NCBI RefSeq assembly: GCF_001905905.1
Contig: NZ_LIVT01000011.1
Location: 62,001-126,000, forward strand
DNA length: 64,000 nucleotides
Direction: 5' to 3'
Origin: Streptomyces sp. CB02366
GTDB lineage: Bacteria > Actinomycetota > Actinomycetes > Streptomycetales > Streptomycetaceae
Each line of letters begins with the position of its first letter. The first letter of the stretch is position 1. This document shows positions 1 through 8,336 of the stretch, one piece after another. The notes beneath the pieces are model-generated. The model was not told the origin of the DNA. It made no database searches and saw only the letters and a program-made list of their open reading frames with translations. Made by a program: the position numbers and the translations under genes.

Positions 1-287
1 TACATCAGCTCGCGCCAGGTCCAGAAGGTGCCCGAGCCCACCTGGACGGTGGCGCGCAGGGCCCGGTGGAAGGCGTGCGAGTGGGTGTTGGCGAGGCCGG
101 GCAGGGTCAGGCCGCGCAGCACGGTCGCCCCGGGCGGCGGCGTCCCGACCCCGGTCCTGACCCCGGCGATGCGGCCGTCCGCGATCTCCAGGGTGACGCC
201 CGGCTCGACGTGCGTGCCGAGCCAGGCGTGGTCCGTCCAGTAGGCGGCGGTGACGGGTGCGCCCGTCGTCCGGTGTGTCAGCTGCAC
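1..287 (-). CDS. hutF: Formimidoylglutamate deiminase HutF, N-terminal part (runs off the window)
   Basis: About 95 residues of the N-terminus are present, starting at a GTG (287-285) that overlaps the end of the upstream M20 hydrolase gene. The stretch LPGLANTHSHAFHRALR followed by GTFWTWRELMY is typical of HutF: the HSHAF motif gives metal ligands of the amidohydrolase fold. HutF hydrolyses N-formimidoyl-L-glutamate to N-formyl-L-glutamate and ammonia in histidine degradation. Its place directly downstream of hutU and an M20 amidohydrolase on the same strand supports the pathway. The catalytic barrel lies outside the window, so another amidohydrolase (for example imidazolonepropionase) is not fully excluded, but the WTWRE signature favours HutF. 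Confidence 0.88.
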   Translation of the reverse strand, partial: MQLTHRTTGAPVTAAYWTDHAWLGTHVEPGVTLEIADGRIAGVRTGVGTPPPGATVLRGLTLPGLANTHSHAFHRALRATVQVGSGTFWTWRELM

Positions 288-1579
288 GCGAGACCTTCCA
301 GTACGTCGGCGAGCGCCTCCACCCCGGCCGTGCAGTCGTCCTCGGCGGCGTGCTCGGCGGGTGAGTGCGAGATGCCGGTGGGATTCCGTACGAACAGCAT
401 GGCGGTGGGGGCCGAGGCGGACAAAATACCCGCGTCGTGGCCCGCGCCGGTGCCCAGGACGGGTACGGGCCGCCGGGTGTCGCCGGAGCCTTCGAGGATC
501 TTGGCGAGTTCGTCGCGCAGGGCGTGCTCGAACTCGACGACGGGCGTGAACGACTCGCGGACCACGTCGAGGTCGATCCCCGCCCGGTCGGCGTACTCCC
601 GGGCGGCGCGCTCGACGCCGGTGACGAGGGCGTCCAGGGTCGCCTGGTCGGCGGCGCGGGAGTCGAGCCAGCCGCGTACGAGGGAGGGGATGGCGTTGAC
701 CCCGTTGGGCTCGACCGCGATCTTGCCGAAGGTGGCGAGCGCACCGGTCAGCTCGGCCTCGCGGCGGGCGGCCAGCACGGTCTCCGCGTACGTGAGCATC
801 GGGTCGCGGCGGTCGGCGAGGCGGGTGGTGCCGGCGTGGTTGGCCTCGCCCCGGAAGTCGAACCGCCAGCGGCCGTGCGGCCAGATGGCGGAGGCGATGC
901 CGACGGGGTCGCCGGTCAGGTCGAGGGCGCGGCCCTGCTCGACGTGGAGTTCGACGAACGCGCCGATCCGGGCGAGCCGTTCCGGGTCGGGGCCGATGGT
1001 CCCGGGGTCGTACCCGGCGGCCTCCATGGCGGCGGGCAGGGTGGTCCCGTCCCCGTCGCGCAGCCGGTGGGCGTCGGCGACGGTGAGCTGTCCGGCGGCC
1101 AGCCGGGATCCCACGCAGGCCAGGCCGAAGCGGGCGCCCTCCTCGTCGCCGAAGTTGGCGATCGCCAGCGGCCGGGTGAACTCCACTCCCCTGCGGTGGA
1201 GTTCGTCGAGCGCGGCGAAGGAGGACACCACGCCGAGCGGGCCGTCGAAGGCGCCGCCGTCCGGGACGGAGTCCAGGTGCGAGCCGGTGACGACGGCGTC
1301 CCCGGCCAGGGGGTCGCCGTGCCAGGCCCACTGGTTGCCGTTGCGGTCGATCTCGTACACGAGACCGCGCGCCTCGGCCTGTGCGCGGAACCAGGCCCGG
1401 CAGTCGAGGTCGGCGCCCGTCCAGGCGTGGCGCCGGTAGCCGCCGCTGCCGGGGTGGCGGCCGAGGGGGGCCAGCTCCCGCCACATCGAGAGGAAGGAGT
1501 CACCGGCACGCCACGGCTGCCGTCCCGGGTCGGGAGGGGTGGGCCCGGCCGGGCCCTGTCCCGGGGCGCCCGTGGGCAT
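278..1579 (-). CDS. M20-family amidohydrolase (allantoate amidohydrolase-like) in the hut operon
   Basis: 433 residues, ATG at 1579, sharing one base with the hutU stop (TGATG), so translation is coupled. Zinc-ligand motifs of the M20 allantoate/N-carbamoyl amidohydrolase group are all visible: SHLDSV, the D of GGAFDGPLGV, GDEEGARFG, ELHVEQG and the C-terminal GAGHDAG. A dimerisation lid region with NHAGTT and N276-like residues is also present. The family hydrolyses amide or ureido bonds of small acyl amino acids in the cytosol. It is usually annotated as allantoate amidohydrolase, but its place between hutU and hutF, with no HutG visible, suggests it may instead deformylate N-formylglutamate. 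Family assignment is secure; substrate is inference. Confidence 0.9.
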   Translation of the reverse strand: MPTGAPGQGPAGPTPPDPGRQPWRAGDSFLSMWRELAPLGRHPGSGGYRRHAWTGADLDCRAWFRAQAEARGLVYEIDRNGNQWAWHGDPLAGDAVVTGSHLDSVPDGGAFDGPLGVVSSFAALDELHRRGVEFTRPLAIANFGDEEGARFGLACVGSRLAAGQLTVADAHRLRDGDGTTLPAAMEAAGYDPGTIGPDPERLARIGAFVELHVEQGRALDLTGDPVGIASAIWPHGRWRFDFRGEANHAGTTRLADRRDPMLTYAETVLAARREAELTGALATFGKIAVEPNGVNAIPSLVRGWLDSRAADQATLDALVTGVERAAREYADRAGIDLDVVRESFTPVVEFEHALRDELAKILEGSGDTRRPVPVLGTGAGHDAGILSASAPTAMLFVRNPTGISHSPAEHAAEDDCTAGVEALADVLEGLACS

Positions 1580-3237
1580 CAGTGGTCCTCCGTCATGGGC
1601 ACGCGGACGCCCTTGTCGGCGGCGACGGACTCCGCGATGTCGTAGCCCGCGTCGACGTGCCGGATGACGCCCATGCCGGGGTCGTTGGTCAGGACGCGGC
1701 GGATCTTCTCGCCCGCGAGCTTCGTGCCGTCCGCGACGGTGACCTGGCCCGCGTGGATGGAGCGGCCCATGCCGACGCCGCCGCCGTGGTGGAGGGAGAC
1801 CCAGGAGGCGCCGGAGGCGACGTTGACCATGGCGTTGAGCAGCGGCCAGTCGGCGATGGCGTCGGAGCCGTCGAGCATGGCCTCGGTCTCGCGGTACGGG
1901 GAGGCGACGGAGCCGCAGTCCAGGTGGTCGCGGCCGATGGCCAGCGGGGCGGCCAGTTCGCCGCTGGCGACCATGTCGTTGAAGCGCTCGCCGGCCTTGT
2001 CGCGCTCGCCGTAGCCGAGCCAGCAGATGCGGGCGGGCAGCCCCTGGAAGTGGACGCGTTCCCCGGCCATCGTGATCCACCGGTGCAGGGACTCGTTCTC
2101 CGGGAACAGCTCCAGCATCGCCTTGTCGGTCTTGTGGATGTCGGACGCCTCGCCGGAGAGCGCGGCCCAGCGGAAGGGGCCCTTGCCCTCGCAGAAGAGG
2201 GGGCGGATGTAGGCGGGGACGAAGCCGGGGAAGTCGAAGGCGCGGTCGTACCCGGCGAGCCGGGCCTCGCCGCGGATGGAGTTGCCGTAGTCGAAGACCT
2301 CGGCCCCGGCGTCCATGAAGCCGACCATGGCCTCGACGTGACGGGCCATCGACTCCCGGGCGCGCCGGGTGAAGTCGGCGGGCTTCTCGGCGGCGAGCGT
2401 CGCCATGTCGTCGAAGTCGACGCCGAGCGGGAGGTAGGCCAGCGGGTCGTGGGCGCTGGTCTGGTCGGTGACGATGTCGATCGGCGCGCCTTCGGCCAGC
2501 ATCCGGGGCAGCAGTTCGGCCGCGTTGCCGAGGAGGCCGATGGAGAGGGGGCGGCGGGCGTCGCGGGCCTCGACGGCGAGCTGGAGGGCGTGCTCCAGGC
2601 TGTCGGCCCTGACGTCGAGGTAGCGGTGTTCGATGCGGCGCTCGATGGCGCGCGGGTCGCAGTCGACGACGAGGGCGACGCCGTCGTTCATGGTGACGGC
2701 GAGCGGCTGGGCGCCGCCCATGCCGCCGAGGCCGGCGGTCAGCGTGATCGTCCCGGCCAGGGTGCCGCCGAACTTCTTCGCGGCGACGGCGGCGAAGGTC
2801 TCGTAGGTGCCCTGGAGGATGCCCTGGGTGCCGATGTAGATCCAGGACCCGGCGGTCATCTGGCCGTACATGGTGAGCCCGAGCGCCTCCAGGCGGCGGA
2901 ACTCCTCCCAGTTGGCCCAGTCCCCGACCAGGTTGGAGTTGGCGATGAGCACGCGCGGCGCCCACTCGTGGGTCTGCATGACGCCGACCGGGCGGCCGGA
3001 CTGGACGAGCATGGTCTCGTCCTGCTTCAGCGTCTCCAGGGTGCGGACCATCGCGTCGAAGGAGCGCCAGTCGCGGGCCGCCTTGCCGGTTCCGCCGTAG
3101 ACGACGAGCTTGTCGGGGTGCTCCGCGACCTCGGGGTCGAGGTTGTTCTGCAGCATCCGCAGGGCGGCTTCCTGCTGCCATCCCAGGGCGGTGAGCGCGC
3201 TGCCGCGCGGTGCCCGTACGGGGCGGGGTCCTGACAT
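1579..3237 (-). CDS. hutU: Urocanate hydratase
   Basis: 552 residues, full length for the family (about 555). It converts urocanate to 4-imidazolone-5-propionate using tightly bound NAD+. Visible signatures include the N-terminal YGGTGKAARDW, the NAD-region GLGGMGGAQPLAV, the ARICWLG stretch with Cys405 (equivalent to the active-site Cys410 of the Pseudomonas putida enzyme), HLDCGSVASPYRETE and SLHHGGGVGMG. The ATG at 3237 is chosen because GAGGAGG lies 8 bases upstream; the longer reading frame to 3273 lacks a ribosome site. First gene of the operon hutU-M20-hutF, divergent from a permease gene. Confidence 0.97.
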   Translation of the reverse strand: MSGPRPVRAPRGSALTALGWQQEAALRMLQNNLDPEVAEHPDKLVVYGGTGKAARDWRSFDAMVRTLETLKQDETMLVQSGRPVGVMQTHEWAPRVLIANSNLVGDWANWEEFRRLEALGLTMYGQMTAGSWIYIGTQGILQGTYETFAAVAAKKFGGTLAGTITLTAGLGGMGGAQPLAVTMNDGVALVVDCDPRAIERRIEHRYLDVRADSLEHALQLAVEARDARRPLSIGLLGNAAELLPRMLAEGAPIDIVTDQTSAHDPLAYLPLGVDFDDMATLAAEKPADFTRRARESMARHVEAMVGFMDAGAEVFDYGNSIRGEARLAGYDRAFDFPGFVPAYIRPLFCEGKGPFRWAALSGEASDIHKTDKAMLELFPENESLHRWITMAGERVHFQGLPARICWLGYGERDKAGERFNDMVASGELAAPLAIGRDHLDCGSVASPYRETEAMLDGSDAIADWPLLNAMVNVASGASWVSLHHGGGVGMGRSIHAGQVTVADGTKLAGEKIRRVLTNDPGMGVIRHVDAGYDIAESVAADKGVRVPMTEDH

Positions 3238-3264
3238 GGCGGTGCCTCCTCGCGACGGTGAAAA

Positions 3265-3293
3265 ACTATTCACATCCTGGTGCGATGAATAGT
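3265..3293. promoter_or_regulatory. Probable operator/promoter of the hut operon
   Basis: A perfect 8-bp inverted repeat, ACTATTCA (3265-3272) and TGAATAGT (3286-3293), separated by 13 bp, sits 28 bp upstream of the hutU start in an unusually AT-rich pocket. On the minus strand the right arm runs into TAGTTT, a plausible -10 hexamer. The geometry is that of a repressor site overlapping the hut promoter. It could also serve the divergent permease. The cognate regulator is not shown by the sequence. Confidence 0.55.
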
Positions 3294-3371
3294 CGTAGTC
3301 AACAGGTGCGGTACGCGCCGGGGCGGGGAAGACACCCTCCTACCGTCCCGGCGTCCGTCCCGGAGGCAGCG

Positions 3372-4790
3372 ATGAGCAGATCCGGCACGCCCGCGACCGG
3401 CGGCCCCGCCGGCCCTCGCGGCCCCGGGGCCGCCGACGGCCCCGCGAGCACCGGCGGGTCGCCGCCGCTCAAACGGGCGCTGGGCCCCAGGCTGCTGATC
3501 CTCTTCGTCATCGGCGACATCCTGGGCACCGGCATCTACGCCACCACCGGGAACGTGGCCGGAAAGGTCGGCGGAGCGCTCTGGCTGCCGTTCGCGATCG
3601 GCTTCGCCGTCGCCCTGCTGACGGCGGCCTCGTACGTCGAGCTCGTCGGCAAGTACCCGAAGGCGGCCGGTGCGGCGCTCTACACCCAGAAGGCGTTCAA
3701 GGTCCCCTTCCTGACCTTCGTCGTCGCCTTCATGGTGATGTGTTCGGGCCTCTCCTCCGCCAGTGCGGCGGCGCGGGCGTTCAGCGGCGACTACCTGGGC
3801 GAGTTCACGGACGCGGTGCCGCCGACCCTGATCGCGGTCCTGTTCGTGCTCGCCCTCGCCGCGATCAACCTGCGCGGGGTCGCGGAGTCGGTGAAGGCGA
3901 ACGTCGTGCTGACCCTGGTCGAGGCGGGCGGGCTGGCGGTGATCCTCGCGATCGGCGCGTACGCCGTGTTCAGCGGCGGGGGCGAACCGGGCCGGCTGAT
4001 CCGGATCGAGACCGGCGGCACCGGGTACGCGCTGCTCACCGGCGTCCTCGGCGCCACCGCGCTCGGCTTCTTCGCGTTCGTGGGCTTCGAGGATTCGGTC
4101 AACATGGCCGAGGAGACGAAGAACCCGGCCCGCGACTTCCCCCGGGCGATCTTCATCGGGGTGGGGTTCACCGGCACCGTCTACGTCCTGGTCGCCCTGG
4201 TCTCCTCGCTCCTGGTCGACTCCCGCACGCTGGCGGACTCCAGCGGCCCGCTGCTGGAGGTGGTGAAGGCGGGGGGCGTCGATTTCCCGCCGAAACTGTT
4301 CGCGCTGATCGCCCTGTTCGCCGTCACCAACTCGGCACTGATCAACATCATGATGGCCTCGCGGCTCTGTTACGGCATGGCCAACGAGCGCATCCTGCCG
4401 CCCGCGATGGGGAAGGTGCTGGCAGGCCGGCGCACCCCCTGGACGGGGATCGTCTTCGTCTCCGCCCTGGCGATCGGCCTGGTGTCCACCGGAGAGATCG
4501 AGGGGCTCGGCGACACCACCTCGTTCCTGCTCCTGTGCGTGTTCGCCCTGGTCAACAGCGCCGTACTGGTGCTGCGCAAGGACCGGGTGGAGCACCGCCA
4601 CTTCCGTACGCCCACGGCCCTGCCCGTCCTCGGCGCGCTCACCTCGCTGGTCCTGGCGAGCCCGCTGGCCGACCGGGGCGCCGACGTGTACGTACGGGCC
4701 GGGGTCCTGCTGCTCATCGGCATCGGGCTGTGGGCCGTCAACAGGGCGGTGATGACGGCCCGCGAGAGGTCCGGCGCCCCGGACGCCTGA
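3372..4790 (+). CDS. APC-superfamily amino-acid permease
   Basis: 472 residues with about twelve hydrophobic segments. The first membrane segment LLILFVIGDILGTGIYA carries the GxG(I/T) substrate-backbone motif of APC transporters, and GFFAFVGFEDSVNMAEETKNPARDFP is the classic conserved loop of the amino acid-polyamine-organocation family. The protein starts with about 30 low-complexity residues. ATG 3372 is chosen because GGAGG lies 6 bases upstream. It is divergent from the hut operon with only 134 bp between, so histidine or urocanate uptake is a reasonable guess. Substrate is not determined by the sequence. Confidence 0.9.
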   Translation: MSRSGTPATGGPAGPRGPGAADGPASTGGSPPLKRALGPRLLILFVIGDILGTGIYATTGNVAGKVGGALWLPFAIGFAVALLTAASYVELVGKYPKAAGAALYTQKAFKVPFLTFVVAFMVMCSGLSSASAAARAFSGDYLGEFTDAVPPTLIAVLFVLALAAINLRGVAESVKANVVLTLVEAGGLAVILAIGAYAVFSGGGEPGRLIRIETGGTGYALLTGVLGATALGFFAFVGFEDSVNMAEETKNPARDFPRAIFIGVGFTGTVYVLVALVSSLLVDSRTLADSSGPLLEVVKAGGVDFPPKLFALIALFAVTNSALINIMMASRLCYGMANERILPPAMGKVLAGRRTPWTGIVFVSALAIGLVSTGEIEGLGDTTSFLLLCVFALVNSAVLVLRKDRVEHRHFRTPTALPVLGALTSLVLASPLADRGADVYVRAGVLLLIGIGLWAVNRAVMTARERSGAPDA

Positions 4791-4948
4791 CGGAACCCCG
4801 GGCTCCGGGCCGAACGCCGTGTTCCGGCCGTTCCTTTACACCGCGGACCGCATGTACCAAAGGAAAATGCCAGAACCTCCTCCCGGCGTACACACGTTGC
4901 GTAGCCTCTGCGTCACAGCCGTACGCCACGTCGGGAGGGGAGATCCGC

Positions 4949-5362
4949 GTGCCCGGAATCGACGAGTGCCTGCTCGAAGTCATGAAACTGCCCGGCGCCC
5001 GGGGCGCCGCGGTGGTCGACTGGACGAGCGGTCTCGCCCTCGGCACCATCGGGGAGTCCCCCAACGGCGACCACGAGGCCACCGCCGCCGAGACCGCGGA
5101 GGTCGCCCGGATGGCCGCCGAACAGCCGGCCTTCACCCGGCTCTCCCCGGCGGACGGCGGCCACCCGGCCGCCGAGGCGCCGGGGCCGCCCGTCGAGGAC
5201 GTCATCGTCACCACCCATGACGGCTACCACATGCTCCGCTTCGTCGAGACCGCCTTCGACAGCAGCGTCTTCCTGCACCTGTGGCTGAACCGCTCCGAGG
5301 GCAACCTCGCGCTCGCCCGGATGCGCCTCGGCGAGCTGGCCGAACGCCTGGTGCTGGCATGA
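4949..5362 (+). CDS. Roadblock/LC7-domain protein (first of three in the cluster)
   Basis: 137 residues, GTG start at 4949 preceded by GGAGGGGAG. The single domain resembles MglB/CvnB-type Roadblock proteins, small alpha-beta dimers that act with Ras-like GTPases. The GAAVVDWTSGLALGTIG segment is nearly the same as GVALVDYTSGMALGTLG in the third roadblock protein downstream (6880-7254), so the two are paralogues. An inserted Pro/Ala/Glu-rich loop around residues 55-75 makes it longer than that paralogue. The stop overlaps the next start (ATGA), so it is cotranslated with a DUF4388-like protein. No GTPase or sensor-kinase gene accompanies it. Confidence 0.85.
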   Translation: MPGIDECLLEVMKLPGARGAAVVDWTSGLALGTIGESPNGDHEATAAETAEVARMAAEQPAFTRLSPADGGHPAAEAPGPPVEDVIVTTHDGYHMLRFVETAFDSSVFLHLWLNRSEGNLALARMRLGELAERLVLA

Positions 5363-6165
5363 GCGCGATAGCCGCCGGCCTCGGACCCCCCGGCGCCGAC
5401 CGGCCCACGGTGCTCTCCCCGATGCTCCGGCGCCTCGCCGCCGAGCGGGCCACCGGCGCCCTGTTGCGCGACCACGGCACGCTCTACCTCGCCGACGGCC
5501 AGGTGGTGCACGCCGAGAGCCCCGCCACCCCCGGCATCGACGTCCTGCTCACCGCGGGCGGCGCCCTGCGGCACGAGGGCTGGTGGGACGCCGTGGCACA
5601 GGCCGGGGCCCGCCGCCGGGTCGGCCGCTACCTCGTGGACAGCGGCCATGTGCCGGGCGGGGCCCTGGAGTTGTGCCATCTGGGCGCGCTGTACGACGCC
5701 GCCTTCTTCGCGCTCGCGCCGACCGGGACGCCCGCCCGCTTCCGTTACGGGGTGGCGCACTGGATCGGTCCCGTGCGGCCCGTCCCGGTGGCCGCCGTGG
5801 AGCGCGAGACGCTGCGCCGCCGGGAGTTCCTGGACCGGATCTGGCCCGACCCCGCCTGCGACGGCGCGCCGCTGCGGACGACCGCGTACGGCTCGGACGC
5901 CCCGGCGCCGGCCCGTCAGCGGCGGATCCTGGAGCTGGCCGACGGGGACCGTACGGCCTCCGACATCGCGCGGCAGTTGGGCCGTTCGGCCTTCCACGTC
6001 CTGGTCGACCTGCGTCGGCTGGCGGCGGCCGGCCTGGTGGAGGCGGTCCGGGCCCGACCGCTGCCCGCCGCCTCGGCATCCGGCCGGATCACGCTCCCCG
6101 AGGTGACGGCCGACCCCGATGTCGCCCTGCTGCGCCGGCTCCGAGACGCATTGGAGGCCCTGTGA
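5359..6165 (+). CDS. DUF4388-like protein with C-terminal winged-helix region
   Basis: 268 residues, ATG at 5359 in an ATGA overlap with the preceding roadblock gene. Residues about 15-110 (RLAAERATGALLRDHGTLYLADGQVVHAES) match the pattern of DUF4388/PATAN domains, which occur in bacterial two-component and gliding/polarity systems. Residues about 190-240 (ILELADGDRTASDIARQLGRSAFHVLVDLRRLAAAGLVE) look like a winged helix, so it may bind DNA or a partner protein. With roadblock proteins on both sides it is probably part of one signalling complex. Exact function unknown. Confidence 0.75.
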   Translation: MSAIAAGLGPPGADRPTVLSPMLRRLAAERATGALLRDHGTLYLADGQVVHAESPATPGIDVLLTAGGALRHEGWWDAVAQAGARRRVGRYLVDSGHVPGGALELCHLGALYDAAFFALAPTGTPARFRYGVAHWIGPVRPVPVAAVERETLRRREFLDRIWPDPACDGAPLRTTAYGSDAPAPARQRRILELADGDRTASDIARQLGRSAFHVLVDLRRLAAAGLVEAVRARPLPAASASGRITLPEVTADPDVALLRRLRDALEAL

Positions 6166-6203
6166 TACGCGCGCTCAGACAGCGTGCCGGGAGGAGACAG
6201 CTG

Positions 6204-6680
6204 ATGGTGCCCGAGGCCGAAGTGCGTGATGTCCTCGACGAGCTCCAGCGGTTACGGGCCCGGGTCCCCCTGCTCTCCGGGGCGCTGGCCGCCTCCACCG
6301 ACGGCCTGGTGCTGGCCCACGACACGCCGGGCGTCGAGGCGGAGGGCGTCGCCGCCCTCACCGCCGCCGCCCTCGGCGTCTCCATCCGGATGACGGATGC
6401 CACCGGCCGCGGCGGCTTCCGCGAACTGCTCGTCCGCGGCGGCAACGGCTACATCGCCACCTACGCCGCAGGCTCCTCCGCCGTCCTGACCCTGCTCGCC
6501 GAGGACCGCATCAACGTCGGCCGGCTCCATCTGGAGGGCCGCCGCTCCGGCGCCCGTATCGGCCAACTCGTCGACGCCGCGCTGGAACGCGTGGAGCGGC
6601 CCGCTCCCGCCGCCGCCCGTGCCCTGCCCCCGCGCCCCACCGGCACGCCGGGCCGCGGCCTGCCGCAGCGCCCGACGTAG
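6204..6680 (+). CDS. Roadblock/LC7-domain protein containing a TTA codon
   Basis: 158 residues. ATG 6204 is preferred because GGAGGAG (6189-6199 region) is ideally spaced; a GTG at 6162 overlapping the previous stop would add 14 residues. The roadblock core spans residues 1-115 (LLSGALAASTDGLVLAHD, GYIATYAAGSSAVLTLLAE), followed by a Pro/Arg-rich tail. It carries one in-frame TTA leucine codon at 6252-6254 (residue 17), so synthesis should depend on the bldA tRNA, which is encoded 10 kb away in this window. It is translated from the same operon as the two preceding genes. Confidence 0.85.
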   Translation: MVPEAEVRDVLDELQRLRARVPLLSGALAASTDGLVLAHDTPGVEAEGVAALTAAALGVSIRMTDATGRGGFRELLVRGGNGYIATYAAGSSAVLTLLAEDRINVGRLHLEGRRSGARIGQLVDAALERVERPAPAAARALPPRPTGTPGRGLPQRPT

Positions 6681-6879
6681 AACGCCCGCGCCCGCCCGGC
6701 TCCCCCCACCCCGTACCACCGCCCCCCGGGACTCAGCCGTCCCGCGGAGGCCCGCGCACCGCCCCGCCCACGGACCAACACCGAAGCCAGCAAGGAAACC
6801 GGCACCGGAATCGGCACAGCCGCCGGTGCGGAAACGGACCCGGTCACCGCGACCGGCCACGGAAAGGAAACGAGCCTCC

Positions 6880-7254
6880 ATGGCGAACACCGAAGCGTCT
6901 TTGAAGGAAGCGATGAGTTCGATCGAGGGCGCCACGGGTGTCGCGCTCGTCGACTACACGAGCGGGATGGCCCTGGGCACGCTCGGCGGCGGCAAGGACT
7001 TCAACCTGGAGGTCGCCGCCGCGGGCAACACCGACGTGATCCGCGCCAAGCTCCGCACGATGGAGCACCTGGGGCTCCAGGAGGAGATCGAGGACATCCT
7101 GATCACCCTCAACAGCCAGTACCACCTGATCCGGCTGCTCAGGACCCGCGGCAGCAACGGCCTGTTCCTCTACCTGGTGCTGGACGCGAGCCGGGCGAAC
7201 CTGGCCATGGCCCGCCACCAGCTGAAGAAGATCGAGGCGGAACTGGAGGTCTGA
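6880..7254 (+). CDS. Roadblock/LC7-domain protein (third of the cluster)
   Basis: 124 residues, ATG at 6880 with GGAAAGGAAACGAG upstream. It is one roadblock domain, a close paralogue of the protein at 4949-5362 (shared VDYTSGMALGTLG, EDILITLNSQYHLIRLL and LANLAMARHQLKK-type C-terminus). The 199-bp gap before it has a very C-rich composition and no clear terminator, so it may be read from the same transcript or from its own promoter. Role inferred: subunit of a roadblock-based signalling or scaffolding module. Confidence 0.87.
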   Translation: MANTEASLKEAMSSIEGATGVALVDYTSGMALGTLGGGKDFNLEVAAAGNTDVIRAKLRTMEHLGLQEEIEDILITLNSQYHLIRLLRTRGSNGLFLYLVLDASRANLAMARHQLKKIEAELEV

Positions 7255-7285
7255 CGCGTCCGGGGCGGCGCGGGGCCCGGGGCCC

Positions 7286-8131
7286 TCACTCCACGAACAG
7301 GCCGCGCGCCGCCGCCCGTGCGTCGAACTCCTCCAGCCGCGCCTGGGCGTCGGGCAGCCCGTCGCACATCGCCTCCAGCAGCACCCTGCCCAGCAGCATC
7401 GGCGCGCAGACGGTGTCGAAGGAGAGCCCGGAGCCGATCGCCGCCGGGAGCAGCAGATCGCTGTGCCGGGCGACGGGCGCGAAAGCGGAGTCCGCGACGG
7501 TCACCACGGTCAGCCCCTGGTCCCGGGCGTACGCGAGCGCGTCCACGGTCTCCTTGGGGTGGCGCGGCAGCGCGAAGCACATCAGGGCGGTGGCCCCGGC
7601 GCGGCGGGCGGAGTCGATCCGGTCGGCCAGCATGCTGCCGCCCTCGTCGAGCACCCGGACGTCGGGGTGCACCTTGGCGGCGAAGTAGCCGAAGCCGCGC
7701 GCCTGCGAGGAGGCGGCGCGCAGCCCCAGCACGGGCAGCGGCCGGGAGCCGGCGAGCAGCCGCCCGGCCCGCTCGACGGGGGCGGGGTCGGCGAGCACGT
7801 CGCAGAGGTGCTGGAGGTTCTCGATCTCGGCGCGGACGGCCTGCTGGTACTCGTTGTACGTCTCCCCCGCGTCCTCCTGCTCCGTGTCGGCGGGCGCGAC
7901 CTCGCGCAGGTGCCTGCGCAGCGCCGGATAGCCGTCGAAGCCGAGGGCGACGGCGAAGCGGGTGACGGAGGGCTGGCTGACCCCGGCCAGCTCCGCCAGC
8001 TCGACGCTGGAGAGGAACGGCGCGTCGGCGGCCCGGCGGACCATGCAGTGCGCGATGCGCCGCTGGGTGGGCGTGAGCCGGTGGCCCTCGAAGAGCCGCT
8101 GCAACCGTGCGGCGGGGCTGCTCCCGCTCAT
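7286..8131 (-). CDS. MurR/RpiR-family transcriptional regulator (HTH plus SIS domain)
   Basis: 281 residues, ATG at 8131 with AAGGGGAC upstream. The N-terminal HTH_6 domain (residues about 10-85) shows the signature ELAELAGVSQPSVTRFAVALGFDGYPALRRHLRE. A sugar-isomerase (SIS) fold follows (about 120-260) with VLGLRAASSQARGFGYFAAKVHPDVRVLDEGG. Members sense phosphosugars or other small effectors. Convergent with the roadblock genes. No adjacent catabolic genes reveal its target; the hut operon 5 kb away is one candidate but nothing in the sequence proves it. Confidence 0.9.
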   Translation of the reverse strand: MSGSSPAARLQRLFEGHRLTPTQRRIAHCMVRRAADAPFLSSVELAELAGVSQPSVTRFAVALGFDGYPALRRHLREVAPADTEQEDAGETYNEYQQAVRAEIENLQHLCDVLADPAPVERAGRLLAGSRPLPVLGLRAASSQARGFGYFAAKVHPDVRVLDEGGSMLADRIDSARRAGATALMCFALPRHPKETVDALAYARDQGLTVVTVADSAFAPVARHSDLLLPAAIGSGLSFDTVCAPMLLGRVLLEAMCDGLPDAQARLEEFDARAAARGLFVE

Positions 8132-8263
8132 GGTGTCCCCTTGCTGAGTCCGTCGCGCCCCGTCCGACGCCGACCGTTCCATTCAGCCAGGTAGGTCGCT
8201 GTATGTCCATATGCAAGGTGGTGGGCGGTGTCCCCGGCCCGAAGGCGGAGCCCTCCGGTGGCA

Positions 8264-8301
8264 GGGGGGTTAGCCCTACGCAATGCGGGGGTTAGCCCCC
8301 G
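8264..8301 (+). promoter_or_regulatory. Direct repeat GGGGGTTAGCCC, two copies 22 bp apart
   Basis: Identical 12-mers occur at 8265-8276 and 8287-8298, exactly two helical turns apart and 39 bp upstream of the start of the membrane-protein gene at 8337. The second copy is also a short palindrome (GGGGGTTAGCCCCC). Same-face spacing suggests a dimeric response regulator or similar activator. The start codon has no ribosome site, so the promoter may lie just downstream of the repeats and give a leaderless mRNA. Confidence 0.5.
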
Positions 8302-8336
8302 TGTCCTCAAGGCCCCCACTCCGTACCGTCGTCGGT

